The notes beneath the pieces are model-generated. The model saw only the letters and a list, made by a program, of their open reading frames with translations, was not told the DNA's origin and did no database searches. The translations under genes were made by a program, and so were the position numbers. A stretch of DNA of 64,000 nucleotides from assembly GCF_042659445.1 (NCBI RefSeq), contig NZ_JBHSSR010000006.1; one strand, written 5' to 3'. Source of the DNA: Macrococcoides epidermidis (lineage in GTDB: Bacteria; Bacillota; Bacilli; Staphylococcales; Staphylococcaceae). Of this stretch, positions 47,077-56,015 are shown in pieces (the first letter of the stretch is position 1; each line of letters begins with the position of its first letter).

Positions 47077-47994
47077 ATGAAATCAAAACATTTATTATCA
47101 GCATTACTTAGTACGACTTTAATTTTTGCAGCGTGTGGCAATGATTCTACCGATAAAACTGAAGATAAAGCTAAGACTGAATCAACAAAATCTAATACTG
47201 ATAATCAAGCAACTGAAAAAGCTAAAACTACTGAAAGTAAAGAAACTACCTCTGAAACAGCAGATACAACTAAAGAAAACAAAGATGCTGTAGACTTAAT
47301 TGAAAAGGCAAAAGATGCAGGTAAAGATATTAAGAGTTATCACTCCTCTTTAAGTGCAACTATGGAATCAGATGGAACTAAAAATAATGCAACTATAGAT
47401 GTTGCTTCAGATGCCAATAACATAATAAAAGTAGAAAATACTAATGATAACCAAAAATCTTTAATGTACTTATTTGATGATAAGGTAATAGTAAACCAAG
47501 ATGGTAAACAATTTATTGACGTTACTAAAATCATGGGTAAAGAAGTCAAAAAACAGATTGATCAAATTGAGTACCTATCATACGTAAATTCATTAGATAT
47601 TTATAAAAATGCACAATATAAAGAAACAAAAGATGGATACTCTTTAACAATGACGTACAAAAATATAGAAGATTATAAAAAGGTTGCCAAAAATATCGGT
47701 GCAGATGACCTAGTTAAATCAATTGAAAAGCAATTAAAAGATATTAAAGGTTCTGAAACAGTATATTTTAATAAAGATTACTTAGTTACATCATCTAAAA
47801 GAGATGTTGAAATGACAATTAAGGATAAAGTTATAAAAAATATCACAAATATAAGTTACGATAAATTTAATAATGTTGATAATATCAATATTCCTGCCGA
47901 TGTAAAAAATGCTAAAACATATGAACAGTATCAAAAAGAAATGCAGGACAAAATGAACAGTTCTTCTACTGAAACATCAACTGAAGCAAAATAA
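47077..47994 (+). CDS. Lipoprotein of unknown role (DUF6612-like)
   Basis: This 305-residue lipoprotein has lipobox FAACGN (Cys at about residue 20), a Thr/Lys/Glu-rich linker of about 60 residues, and a beta-rich body starting at VDLIEKAKDAGKDIKSYHSSLSATME that resembles the LolA/LppX-like domain. Low-complexity linker codons are distinctive. It is 80 bp after opuCD, with its own ribosome binding site; coupling to osmoprotection is not shown. Confidence 0.75.
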   Translation: MKSKHLLSALLSTTLIFAACGNDSTDKTEDKAKTESTKSNTDNQATEKAKTTESKETTSETADTTKENKDAVDLIEKAKDAGKDIKSYHSSLSATMESDGTKNNATIDVASDANNIIKVENTNDNQKSLMYLFDDKVIVNQDGKQFIDVTKIMGKEVKKQIDQIEYLSYVNSLDIYKNAQYKETKDGYSLTMTYKNIEDYKKVAKNIGADDLVKSIEKQLKDIKGSETVYFNKDYLVTSSKRDVEMTIKDKVIKNITNISYDKFNNVDNINIPADVKNAKTYEQYQKEMQDKMNSSSTETSTEAK

Positions 47995-48001
47995 TATCAA
48001 A

Positions 48002-48036
48002 AAAACTACCTTGAGGTTTTTCCTCAAGGTAGTTTT
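48002..48036. terminator. Bidirectional terminator
   Basis: AAAACTACCTTGAGG and CCTCAAGGTAGTTTT arms around a T5 loop, ending both the lipoprotein and the peptide-binding protein genes. Confidence 0.93.
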
Positions 48037-48038
48037 AT

Positions 48039-49673
48039 TTATTTCTTGCCTTCAATGTAAGCTTCTTTATAGTTATTAATACCAGAGCTGTTTACGACAA
48101 CGCCTTTCACATATGGTTTATCCATAAATGCTGATCCACGTTGAATCACCGGAATTAAAGCTGCATCATCAAGTAACATCGTACTTGCTTCACCTAAAGC
48201 CTTCCAGCGTGCTTCAGGGTCTTTCAGTAACGGCCCTTTTGCATCTTCAATTAACTTATCGTAAGCCGGATTATTATATCCAGTATTTGTTTCAGTTGAT
48301 AAGAATAAATCTAAGAATGTCATTGGATCTGCATAATCCGGGAACCAGTTACCATATGAAATATCATACTGCCCTTTTTTCTCTAAATCTAATTTTTGTT
48401 TAAATGGTTGTTGTTTAATCTTAATTGTTAAACCATCTAAGTTAGATTCTAACTGCTCTTTAAAGTACTCAGCATCTTTTTTCGCTGTATCGATATCTAC
48501 TGTTAATAATTCTAACTCTAATTTATCGACTCCTAAAGCAGCTTTCGCTTTTTTCCAGTCTTCTTTAGCACTTTCTCTATCAAATTTTAAGTTTTCTCCA
48601 CCTGCAATTTCAGAGAAGTCACTGCCGTCTGGTCCTTTATAGACATCTTTTGGTGTTAATTGATTTGACGCTACAGATCCGTTATTTAAATTGTTCTTCA
48701 CATACTTATCTTTATCGATAGATTTCGCTAATGCTAAACGTAAATCTTTATTCGATAATTCTTTCTTATGATCACCTTTATAAGAAATTCTGAAGAATGA
48801 TTGCGCTGCAGATAATTCTGTTTTAAAGTCTTTATTAGACTTATATTTATCTACGTTTTCGGCAGATACACCCACTGAATCCACTTTACCTGTTTCATAT
48901 AAATTCAATCCAGTTTGCACATCTTTAATCACTTTATAGTTGATTTCATCTAACTTCACCTTATCTTTATCCCAGTATTTATCGTTCTTAACGAGCTTTA
49001 CGCTTTCTTCTGTTTTCCACTCTGCCATTTTAAATGGACCGTTGTATAACGTTGATTTTGCATCGATACCATATTTATCCCCTAATTTTTTAGCAAACTT
49101 TTCATTTTTAGGCATAAAAGTTCCGAAAGCGAGTAATCCTTTGAAATATGGCTGATTATTTTTCAGTTTAATTTCAAGTTTGTTATCATCGATTGCTTTA
49201 ACACCAAGCTCTTCAGGTTTCTTTTCACCTTTGTTAATTTCCTGAGCATTCTCAATATCATACATAATAAAAGCATATTCTGAAGCAGTCTTAGGATCTA
49301 CAACGTTTCTCCATGCGTAAACGAAGTCGTTCGCTGTAACAGGATCTCCATTCGACCATTTTGCATCTTTACGTAATTTAATTGTCCACGTCTTACCACC
49401 ATCTGTTTCTTTTGGATCTCCTTCAGCTAATGCTGGAACCGGCTTCGTATCTTTATCTAAACGATATAATCCTTCCATAACATTCTCATACATCTGGAAA
49501 CTTACCATATCAGTAGCCAGCGCTGAGTTCATCGATGGAATATCAGATGATGTTACTAAATTTAATACTTGTTTCCCCTTACTATCTTTATCGCCGCTGC
49601 CCCCACTACATGCAGCGAGTACACTTGATAATACTAATACAAATGCAATTAACCATGAATAATTCTTCCTCAT
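48039..49673 (-). CDS. Peptide ABC transporter substrate-binding lipoprotein
   Basis: This 544-residue SBP_bac_5 protein has lipobox LAACSGG and the OppA/DppA features (NLVTSSDIPSMNSALATD, EGLYRLDKDTKPVPALAEG, WSNGDPVTANDFVYAWRNVVDP). No permease or ATPase genes adjoin it, so it may work with a transporter elsewhere. Likely oligopeptide-binding, possibly for nutrition or signalling. Confidence 0.9.
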   Translation of the reverse strand: MRKNYSWLIAFVLVLSSVLAACSGGSGDKDSKGKQVLNLVTSSDIPSMNSALATDMVSFQMYENVMEGLYRLDKDTKPVPALAEGDPKETDGGKTWTIKLRKDAKWSNGDPVTANDFVYAWRNVVDPKTASEYAFIMYDIENAQEINKGEKKPEELGVKAIDDNKLEIKLKNNQPYFKGLLAFGTFMPKNEKFAKKLGDKYGIDAKSTLYNGPFKMAEWKTEESVKLVKNDKYWDKDKVKLDEINYKVIKDVQTGLNLYETGKVDSVGVSAENVDKYKSNKDFKTELSAAQSFFRISYKGDHKKELSNKDLRLALAKSIDKDKYVKNNLNNGSVASNQLTPKDVYKGPDGSDFSEIAGGENLKFDRESAKEDWKKAKAALGVDKLELELLTVDIDTAKKDAEYFKEQLESNLDGLTIKIKQQPFKQKLDLEKKGQYDISYGNWFPDYADPMTFLDLFLSTETNTGYNNPAYDKLIEDAKGPLLKDPEARWKALGEASTMLLDDAALIPVIQRGSAFMDKPYVKGVVVNSSGINNYKEAYIEGKK

Positions 49674-49774
49674 GCTTTCTCCCCCTAAATGAATAAAGTA
49701 CTAACTTAAAATTATTTTATATTAAAAATTCTGATAATTCAATCTTTTATTAAAATAAATTTTTATGTATAAAA

Positions 49775-49801
49775 AAACAGCAAGCGTCTGCTTACTGTTT
49801 A
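49775..49801 (-). terminator. Terminator overlapping the sagB end
   Basis: AAACAG and CTGTTT arms with an inner AAGC/GCTT pair and one mismatch, followed by T7 on the minus strand. The hairpin overlaps the last sagB codons. Confidence 0.75.
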
Positions 49802-50640
49802 TAATAGTAACGAGTAAAGTACTTACCCTCTAAATTTAATCTTTGATAGTCTTTTGCAATACCGCGTGCGTTATGATGTGCCCAGCGTACATCTGTAGCA
49901 TATTGATGTTTGCCAGGATGATTTGGATTAAAGCGCATGCCGTATAAAGTATTTTGATGTGCTTTAGATATAAATTCATCTTTAATGAATTTCGCACCAC
50001 CCATCACAGCTTTCTCAGGTGTATCCCATCCTTCTTTAAAGGCAAACTTCGCCGCTTCATTTACAGGGTCATGATCATACGCACCAATACCGAAGAAATT
50101 ATAATATTTCTTATCACCTTTACCAACGCGTCCTTTATCATCGACTTTAACCCCACGCGCTAGTTCACTCTTACCTTTACCTGTCTCAAGTAACGCATGA
50201 TTGACCAGATAGATTTCATTGATATCTTCAATACGACTGGCTTTAGCGAATGTTGTACCGAGACCATCTAAAGTGCCTTTCCCTTTAAGTAAGGTATTTA
50301 ATTTAGCAGCAGCTACTTTCTGACTCATGCCAAGATTTAAAAACTGGTAACGCTGTTCAGGGTGATGATAGTATTTTTTAGGATTTAAATAATAATCAAT
50401 CTGTTTTTTCGTCGCATTTTTCCACACGACGCCATTAGAGAACTGAGCTGCACTTTTCATCTGTTGATTCAATGCAAATTGATATGAATGTGGCATTTCA
50501 ACTTTATAATTCATCATTTTCTTTTCGTATTGTTTAATCGAATAACCTATCATTAAATAAATGATGCATGCAATGCCGCAAAGTATCAATAACAATATCA
50601 TTTTATTTCTTTTTTCCTGTCGTTTAGTAATTTTCGCCAT
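49792..50640 (-). CDS. sagB: SagB-like membrane-anchored glucosaminidase
   Basis: This 282-residue protein has a basic N-terminus, one transmembrane anchor (ILLLILCGIACIIYLMIGY) and a glucosaminidase domain (PF01832) with catalytic-type Glu in IEDINEIYLVNHALLETGKG and YNFFGIGAYDHDPVNEA. SagB trims glycan strands during wall maturation. Position near putA/rib agrees with staphylococci. Length matches SagB (~284). Confidence 0.9.
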   Translation of the reverse strand: MAKITKRQEKRNKMILLLILCGIACIIYLMIGYSIKQYEKKMMNYKVEMPHSYQFALNQQMKSAAQFSNGVVWKNATKKQIDYYLNPKKYYHHPEQRYQFLNLGMSQKVAAAKLNTLLKGKGTLDGLGTTFAKASRIEDINEIYLVNHALLETGKGKSELARGVKVDDKGRVGKGDKKYYNFFGIGAYDHDPVNEAAKFAFKEGWDTPEKAVMGGAKFIKDEFISKAHQNTLYGMRFNPNHPGKHQYATDVRWAHHNARGIAKDYQRLNLEGKYFTRYYYKQ

Positions 50641-50711
50641 CGTGTACTCCTAATTTAATCTATTTAATTATTTATTATACTATAACTCTTTTTGTGAAAT
50701 TAAACACATAT

Positions 50712-50740
50712 AAAAAAAGACGAGACCTAAGTCTCATCCA
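50712..50740 (-). terminator. Terminator of the stress-protein pair
   Basis: GACGAGAC and GTCTCATC arms around CTAA, followed by T7 on the minus strand. Confidence 0.8.
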
Positions 50741-50744
50741 ATCT

Positions 50745-50942
50745 CTATTTCGGATAGCCAGGCGCAAGTACTGGTTTACCTTCACTATCCAATATCGGTG
50801 TTAAACCAGCACCATAACCCATTGCAGCGTACAAATACTGCACACCTGTTTGTTCATCAGTAATGATATAAGTACTCATCATCTTTGAACCTTTATCTGA
50901 ACCATCTTTAATATTTGAAAATCGTTTATTTTCACGAGACAT
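50745..50942 (-). CDS. Small DUF6440-like protein
   Basis: This 65-residue protein ends with the pattern GVQYLYAAMGYGAGLTPILDSEGKPVL, which I recognise as DUF6440. It is soluble and shares one base with the upstream stress-protein gene (TAATG), so the two are coupled. Function unknown. Confidence 0.8.
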   Translation of the reverse strand: MSRENKRFSNIKDGSDKGSKMMSTYIITDEQTGVQYLYAAMGYGAGLTPILDSEGKPVLAPGYPK

Positions 50943-51280
50943 TATTTTTCCCCCAGTGATTTGATAAATAGTAACATCTGTCCTGCATCGAGTGCTCTTT
51001 TGTAATCAACCTTTGAAATATTAGATAAATTTTCCGCTTCATAATGATGACTAGAAACGTCTTTACCTGTGAAGAATGCTTTAATCTTGTCCGGCATATT
51101 ACCATCAGCACTAATATAATTAACGTCCTGATCAATCAATGCCAGTCCGTCTATCTTACTTTTAGAAACGATAAATAAATCACGCGTATCAATACCTTCT
51201 TCTCTTAACTGTTCAATCTTGCCATGTAAAGGTTGTTCACTTGTGAAAGCATCTACAAATTTCACGTTAATCTCCTCCAA
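50942..51280 (-). CDS. YflT-domain general stress protein
   Basis: The 112-residue product resembles the heat-induced stress protein YflT family (PF11181), with EQLREEGIDTRDLFIVSKSKID and KIKAFFTGKDVSSHHYEAENLS. It is coupled to the DUF6440-like gene by a TAATG overlap. Start follows GGAGGAGA. A sigma-B promoter could be expected, but I did not identify one. Confidence 0.78.
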   Translation of the reverse strand: MEEINVKFVDAFTSEQPLHGKIEQLREEGIDTRDLFIVSKSKIDGLALIDQDVNYISADGNMPDKIKAFFTGKDVSSHHYEAENLSNISKVDYKRALDAGQMLLFIKSLGEK

Positions 51281-51352
51281 AGCATTGTGTTACTTTACTA
51301 TTCCCATAACAACTTATTATGAAACAAAACTAGTTATTTTACGTAAGAAGAT

Positions 51353-52018
51353 TTAAATAATATTTTTAAGTTCTAATAAATTATGGATACGATATTTCGC
51401 CTTGCTCTCTTTATTCGAACCGAAATAACAGGCATCAATACCAGCATTGATGGCACCATAAATATCTGAAGTTTCAGTATCACCAATCATCAGAACTTCT
51501 GATAAATCTGTAATATTTAATGATTCTATAATCACATCGAAAAAGGCTTTCTGAGGTTTCTCGTATCCTACTGCTTCTGAAATAAATTGATGATCGAAGT
51601 ATGAGATAATATTTGCATCTGTCATGCGACGCATCTGAGTACATAACACACCATTTGTTGCTGAACAAATCACATAACCCTTCGACTTAACGTATTCAAG
51701 AATTTCAATGGCATGTGGCACAAGCTGATGATTTTCATTGATACCAATTCTAAAGATATTCTCTTTCTCCTGAGGATTTACATTGATCCCTTTCTCGCTA
51801 AAGAACACCTCAAAACGTTTCGTCAGCACCTCTTGTTTCACAAGTTTACCCTCTTCAAGTAAGCCCCACATCGATTTGTTAATCTCTGAATAACGTTTAA
51901 AGTTTTCCTCACTATCATCAATCCCTTCAGAATCAAACACAGCACGAATCGCTTCTCTTTCACCTTTGCTGAAATCAAGTAACGTATTATCTATATCAAA
52001 TAGAATATATTTGTACAT
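51353..52018 (-). CDS. HAD-family hydrolase (YjjG-like)
   Basis: This 221-residue HAD phosphatase has motif I FDIDNTLLDFS, motif II SATNG, motif III Lys in GYEKPQKAFFD and motif IV MIGDTETSDIYGA. The cap domain matches the YjjG/YfnB nucleotidase group. Likely dephosphorylates pyrimidine nucleotides or noncanonical ones. Appears to be its own transcription unit. Confidence 0.88.
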   Translation of the reverse strand: MYKYILFDIDNTLLDFSKGEREAIRAVFDSEGIDDSEENFKRYSEINKSMWGLLEEGKLVKQEVLTKRFEVFFSEKGINVNPQEKENIFRIGINENHQLVPHAIEILEYVKSKGYVICSATNGVLCTQMRRMTDANIISYFDHQFISEAVGYEKPQKAFFDVIIESLNITDLSEVLMIGDTETSDIYGAINAGIDACYFGSNKESKAKYRIHNLLELKNII

Positions 52019-52080
52019 TGTTAAACCTTCTTTGTTTTTTCTTCTATTATATTATAGTTGTCAATAATATCTATCAACAT

Positions 52081-52112
52081 AATAATAACCTAAGCATGGG
52101 CTTAGGTTATTA
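52081..52112 (-). terminator. Terminator after the MetE-like gene
   Basis: AATAACCTAAGC and GCTTAGGTTATT arms around a short loop, with only a weak T run on the minus strand. Confidence 0.6.
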
Positions 52113-52119
52113 TAAAAGT

Positions 52120-53262
52120 TTATTTAACTAAAGAATCCGCAAATACCTCTTCACTTATCTCTTTTATCAGCTGCAATTTTTTCCATTGATCTTCTTCAGT
52201 GAGTATATTCCCTTCTTCTGTTGATGCAAAGCCACATTGTGCACTTAAACTTAATCGCTCTAAAGGGATATATTTTGTTGCTTCCTTAATTCTTTCTTTA
52301 ATCGCTTCTTTATCTTCTAGCTCAGGAAACTTAGAAGTTATCAAGCCTAACACAACTTTCTTCTCTCCACTTACTTTTTCTAGAGGCTCGAATCCACCTG
52401 CGCGTTCTGTATCGTACTCTAAATAATAGCCATCGACATTTTCTTTACCAAATAACTCTTCAGCTACTGTTGTATATGGTCCGCTTGATGCATAATCAGA
52501 TTTATAATTACCACGGCAAACATGAGTATTTATGATTAAATCATCTGACGCATTCGCAATGACACGGTTATTAATCTCTAAAATTTCCTGAATCAATGCT
52601 TCGCTAGATTTATCCGTACCTCCACCTTGTCCATGAATTTTTTCTCGAATTTCCGGTGAGATATGAATGCCCCATGAACAGTCATCCAGTTGCAGAACTT
52701 TTAATCCTTCTTTATGTAAGTCATCGATTACCTGTTTATATGTTGTAACGATATCATCATATAGTTCTTTTTTATCCGGGTACACAGCATCTACTGTCTC
52801 TTTTACACCAGGTCGTGTTAATTCAACGAGTAACTGCGCAGGTGCAGGTATTGTCTGCTTTACTGTTAAATGACTCGGTGCGTTATTTCTTACAAATTTA
52901 AAATGCTCAACGAACGGATGATCTTTCCCATTAATTTTATCCACGAACTTTACTGAATCACTACGTGTTTCAATATTGTTAAACTGATAACCATGATCTA
53001 GCTGCTGCTGTTCAATACCATTGAATCCAAAGAAGAAATCCAGATGCCAGTAACTACGTCTGAACTCACCATCCGTCACTGTTTCATAACCAAGTTCATC
53101 TAATTTTTGAATTAACTTTAAGATTTCTTCATTTTCAATTTTTGTCAGTTCATTCTGCGTAATTTCGTTATTTTTAAATTTTTCACGTGCCACTTTTAAA
53201 GCTTCCGGTCTTAAGAAACTGCCTACATAATCGAATTTTGGTTGTTTGATTGTATTAGTCAT
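52120..53262 (-). CDS. MetE-like methyltransferase (YxjG/YxjH family)
   Basis: This 380-residue protein matches the catalytic half of cobalamin-independent methionine synthase; zinc-ligand-like HVCRGN and a second Cys in LSAQCGFAS are visible, as in YxjG/YxjH. It probably transfers a methyl group to homocysteine, with a donor that differs from full-length MetE. Start ATG 53262 follows GGAGGATG by the right spacing. A Met T-box leader precedes it. Confidence 0.88.
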   Translation of the reverse strand: MTNTIKQPKFDYVGSFLRPEALKVAREKFKNNEITQNELTKIENEEILKLIQKLDELGYETVTDGEFRRSYWHLDFFFGFNGIEQQQLDHGYQFNNIETRSDSVKFVDKINGKDHPFVEHFKFVRNNAPSHLTVKQTIPAPAQLLVELTRPGVKETVDAVYPDKKELYDDIVTTYKQVIDDLHKEGLKVLQLDDCSWGIHISPEIREKIHGQGGGTDKSSEALIQEILEINNRVIANASDDLIINTHVCRGNYKSDYASSGPYTTVAEELFGKENVDGYYLEYDTERAGGFEPLEKVSGEKKVVLGLITSKFPELEDKEAIKERIKEATKYIPLERLSLSAQCGFASTEEGNILTEEDQWKKLQLIKEISEEVFADSLVK

Positions 53263-53338
53263 ATTGATCATCCTCCAGTAAGTTTAATTTTTTGTTTATA
53301 TATATTTGCATGTCGTACATATCACTATCAGCCATAAT

Positions 53339-53622
53339 AAAAAACCCCACACTCCTTTACACTTTAGTAAAGGGTGAGGGGTTTCCCACGGTACCACCTT
53401 TATTCATATAGCCATCACTGACTATACCTCATTGAGTACAAATAATACTCTGACGTTGATAACGAGCGCCAATCCTCGGACATAACCTACTAGAATACGT
53501 TCAGCATGCAACTAAAGAGGCCATTTTCAACTTAGTTCAAACACTCCATCTCACCACCTGAAGCTCGCTGTAGAAATTCGTAAGTTTACTTTCCTCTGTA
53601 CGTTTTGTAAATATTGAATTAA
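53339..53622 (-). promoter_or_regulatory. Methionine T-box leader
   Basis: On the minus strand the T-box core AAGGTGGTACCGTGGG lies near 53386-53401, followed by a terminator with arms AAACCCC/GGGGTTT and a T6 tail. The Stem I base pairs AGAGG/CCTCT enclose GAAAAUGGCC, giving an AUG (Met) specifier followed by G. It should respond to uncharged tRNA-Met. Confidence 0.93.
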
Positions 53623-53627
53623 TACAC

Positions 53628-53656
53628 ATTATAAGAACGATGTTTCTATTTGTCAA
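53628..53656 (-). promoter_or_regulatory. Consensus SigA promoter of Met T-box unit
   Basis: A perfect TTGACA and TATAAT pair, separated by 17 bases, on the minus strand just before the leader. Confidence 0.92.
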
Positions 53657-53754
53657 CAACAATTCTGAAAATTCTTATTTTTTAATTGGATTTTGGTGTG
53701 GTACGCGCAACTTTTGTTAGATTCTTACTTTTGGTGCGCGAGACTGTAAGCAGC

Positions 53755-54006
53755 CATTTACTTTTTTATACAATTTATGCCCACCTCTAAAACAAAGTGG
53801 GCACCTGATTACTTTTTTATACAATTATTGCCCACCTCTAAAACAAAGTGGGCACCTGATTACTTTTTTATACAATTATTGCCCACCTCTAAAACAAAGT
53901 GGGCACCTTATTACTTTTTTCTCCAATTATTGCCCACCCCTAAAACAAAGTGGGCACCTTATTACTTTTTTATACAATTATTGCCCACCTCTAAAACAAA
54001 GTGGGC
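53755..54006. repeat. Tandem array of five 51-bp hairpin repeats
   Basis: Five copies of the dyad GCCCAC...GTGGGC (12-base loop CTCTAAAACAAA) start at 53779, 53830, 53881, 53932 and 53983, exactly 51 bp apart, with spacer TTACTTTTTTATACAATTATT-like sequence repeated too. Copies vary by only a few bases (a CCCC form in copy 4, a CTCCAATT spacer in copy 3). Because 51 is divisible by 3, one plus-strand frame stays open, but no ribosome binding site precedes it. The 784-bp gap 53263-54046 otherwise holds the T-box and promoter; 53660-53755 shows nothing else. Confidence 0.95.
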
Positions 54007-54046
54007 ATTGATTTACTATATTCACCAAATACTCTATGCTACAATC

Positions 54047-54697
54047 TTATAATCTACCAATCGCATCTGCAATCGCTGTATCACCATTGACCACTTGGAA
54101 CTCTTTGCCGACAGTATTGTCATTCTCAATAACCGTCTTCAAGACTTCGGACACGTCTGCTCTTGTGATCTTAGCAACTTCTAATGTTTCTGCAACTTTG
54201 ACATTACCAGTTTCAGCATCGTCTGATAGGATTCCTGGATGAACAATTGTATAATCTAGTCCAGCTGCTCTTAATACGTTATCTGCATAATGCTTTGCTA
54301 CAACATAAGGTCTGAAACCAGCATCCGCTTCTTGAATTGCGTTACGTGTTGTATCAAACGAACTCACCATGACAAAACGTTTAATGCCAACTTTCTTAGC
54401 TGTATCAATCGTTTTCACGGCAGCATCTAGATCAATCAGCATTGTTTTATCAGCACCTGTACTACCACCAGAACCTGCTGTAAATATTACGCTATCGACA
54501 TCTTTAAATACACTTTCATATGCTGGTAGATCATCTTCCAAATCTAATATTCTTGCTTCGACATTTAATCCATCAAAATATGGCTTTTGTTCATCCTTAC
54601 GAATGACCGCGATAGGTGTTACATCACTATTCTTCGCTAACTTCTCAACAAGTTGTTTACCTACCTGTCCATTTGCTCCGATAATTAATGTGTTCAC
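54047..54697 (-). CDS. NAD(P)-binding SDR/NmrA-like protein
   Basis: This 216-residue Rossmann protein starts MNTLIIGANGQVGKQLVEKL (GxxGxxG) and lacks the usual YxxxK catalytic pair of full SDRs, resembling the atypical YwnB/NmrA sort (AGSGGSTGADKTMLIDLD, RPYVVAKHYADNVLRAAGLDYTIVHPG). Possibly a redox sensor or reductase. Its stop is 40 bp from the hairpin array. Confidence 0.85.
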   Translation of the reverse strand: MNTLIIGANGQVGKQLVEKLAKNSDVTPIAVIRKDEQKPYFDGLNVEARILDLEDDLPAYESVFKDVDSVIFTAGSGGSTGADKTMLIDLDAAVKTIDTAKKVGIKRFVMVSSFDTTRNAIQEADAGFRPYVVAKHYADNVLRAAGLDYTIVHPGILSDDAETGNVKVAETLEVAKITRADVSEVLKTVIENDNTVGKEFQVVNGDTAIADAIGRL

Positions 54698-54819
54698 TAA
54701 AAATCACCCTTTCGAATTTGTACCATCATTGTACAGAACACAATACAAATTTCAATTTATCTGTTTATATTTCTAATTATTTTCTGTATCATCATAAATA
54801 ATAAAAGGAGGTTATCACA

Positions 54820-55356
54820 ATGACAAATCTAAGACTCGTTCAACCTACACTACAATTCAAAGAAGATATCTTAAGATACCAGCAAGAATTTAATTCGACA
54901 AAAGAAGTAATCCACGGTTCATCGTCACTGCACAAATTCGAAGATTTCGACGAGTGGTTTAACAAAATACAGAATAGTGATAACCTCGAACGTATTCCTC
55001 ATGGCATGGTCCCTGCAACGCAATTCCTATGTGTAAATGAAGATAATAAAATAGTTGGCATGGTAAATATCCGACACTACCTCAATGAAAATTTATTACA
55101 AATTGGTGGGCATGTCGGTTATTCTGTCCGACCTGATGAAAGAAGAAAAGGTATCGCAAAATGGATGCTTAAAGAAAGTCTAAAGTTCTTACAGGAAAAA
55201 GAAGTTGAGCGTGCGTTGATTACATGTGATGTCGATAATATCGGTAGCAGAAAAACGATAATTGCGAACGGCGGGAAATTTGAATCCGTTGTTCATGATG
55301 AATATGATGATATTGATGTTGAACGTTACTGGATTGACATCAAAGGAGTAAACTAA
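54820..55356 (+). CDS. GNAT-family N-acetyltransferase
   Basis: This 178-residue protein has the GNAT core: FLCVNEDNKIVGMVNIRHYLN, the acetyl-CoA loop VRPDERRKGIAKWMLKESL, and CDVDNIGSRKTIIANGGKFE. It resembles the YitI/aminoglycoside-like GNAT group but the acceptor is unknown. Divergent from the SDR gene and coupled (1-base gap) to an uncharacterised gene. Confidence 0.9.
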   Translation: MTNLRLVQPTLQFKEDILRYQQEFNSTKEVIHGSSSLHKFEDFDEWFNKIQNSDNLERIPHGMVPATQFLCVNEDNKIVGMVNIRHYLNENLLQIGGHVGYSVRPDERRKGIAKWMLKESLKFLQEKEVERALITCDVDNIGSRKTIIANGGKFESVVHDEYDDIDVERYWIDIKGVN

Positions 55357-55357
55357 A

Positions 55358-55993
55358 ATGGATAATATAACCATAAATACTTTCACAAATACGGTTTCAA
55401 TCAATCCTTATGATCACTCAGCAATGTACTATTTACTGCAAAGTGAATTTCCTGACACAGAATATATCCCACTTAGCAATACATTTAAACAGCTGGAAAA
55501 GATTGTACTAAAAGAAAACGAAGGATATTTCGAAGGGAGTATTGAGTTAATCGCTAATAACAAAACTATAATTACAAGAGATATTACTTCAAGCGACTTA
55601 TATCTACTTTGGTATGATTTATATTTAACAACAGTTCAACAATCCCATGATTTCGACTATCTGGATATTAATTATAAAGTAATCACCGAGATCATTGACG
55701 ATAAAATTAATATTGAAACGCATGACTTAGTACTGACGGAAGAAGGTAAAAGACTAACTGAAAATGATTTAGTGACGGATATTAGTCAATATACAAAAAA
55801 AGAAATCAGCAAAGTATCTTGTACGTTTGAATCATATCAAAAAGCAGTTCATGATGGACTTACATTATTCTTTGAACATCTCAATCATGATTTTAAACGT
55901 AACGCGTTTGATAGTCCGTATTACTTTGAATTAGAAAAAATTTATAAAAGATTACAACAAAATTTAAAAAAGCAAGATTCCATCAGTACATGA
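55358..55993 (+). CDS. Uncharacterised protein coupled to the GNAT gene
   Basis: This 211-residue soluble protein is rich in Ile, Thr, Asp and Lys and has no signal peptide or recognised motif. It begins MDNITINTFTNTVSINPYDH and ends with a helical, basic segment (YFELEKIYKRLQQNLKKQ). The start follows the GNAT stop by 1 base, with AAAGGAG inside the GNAT end. It could be its partner, but function is unknown. Confidence 0.7.
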   Translation: MDNITINTFTNTVSINPYDHSAMYYLLQSEFPDTEYIPLSNTFKQLEKIVLKENEGYFEGSIELIANNKTIITRDITSSDLYLLWYDLYLTTVQQSHDFDYLDINYKVITEIIDDKINIETHDLVLTEEGKRLTENDLVTDISQYTKKEISKVSCTFESYQKAVHDGLTLFFEHLNHDFKRNAFDSPYYFELEKIYKRLQQNLKKQDSIST

Positions 55994-56006
55994 TGGAATC
56001 TTGCTT
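55970..56006. terminator. Terminator
   Basis: AAGCAAGATTCCATCA and TGATGGAATCTTGCTT arms around a 5-base loop, overlapping the 3' end of the unknown gene. An A run before it also lets it end the minus-strand gene. Confidence 0.9.
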
Positions 56007-56015
56007 CTTATTATA

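Noticed and set aside
53777..54052. Plus-strand open frame of 91 codons with a repeated 17-residue unit (PTSKTKWAPDYFFIQLL)
   Set aside because: It arises because the 51-bp repeat length is divisible by three. There is no Shine-Dalgarno sequence, and every unit is a hairpin, so the noncoding array explains it.
54369..54776. 135-codon plus-strand frame over the SDR gene
   Set aside because: Antisense shadow of the Rossmann gene with no ribosome binding site.
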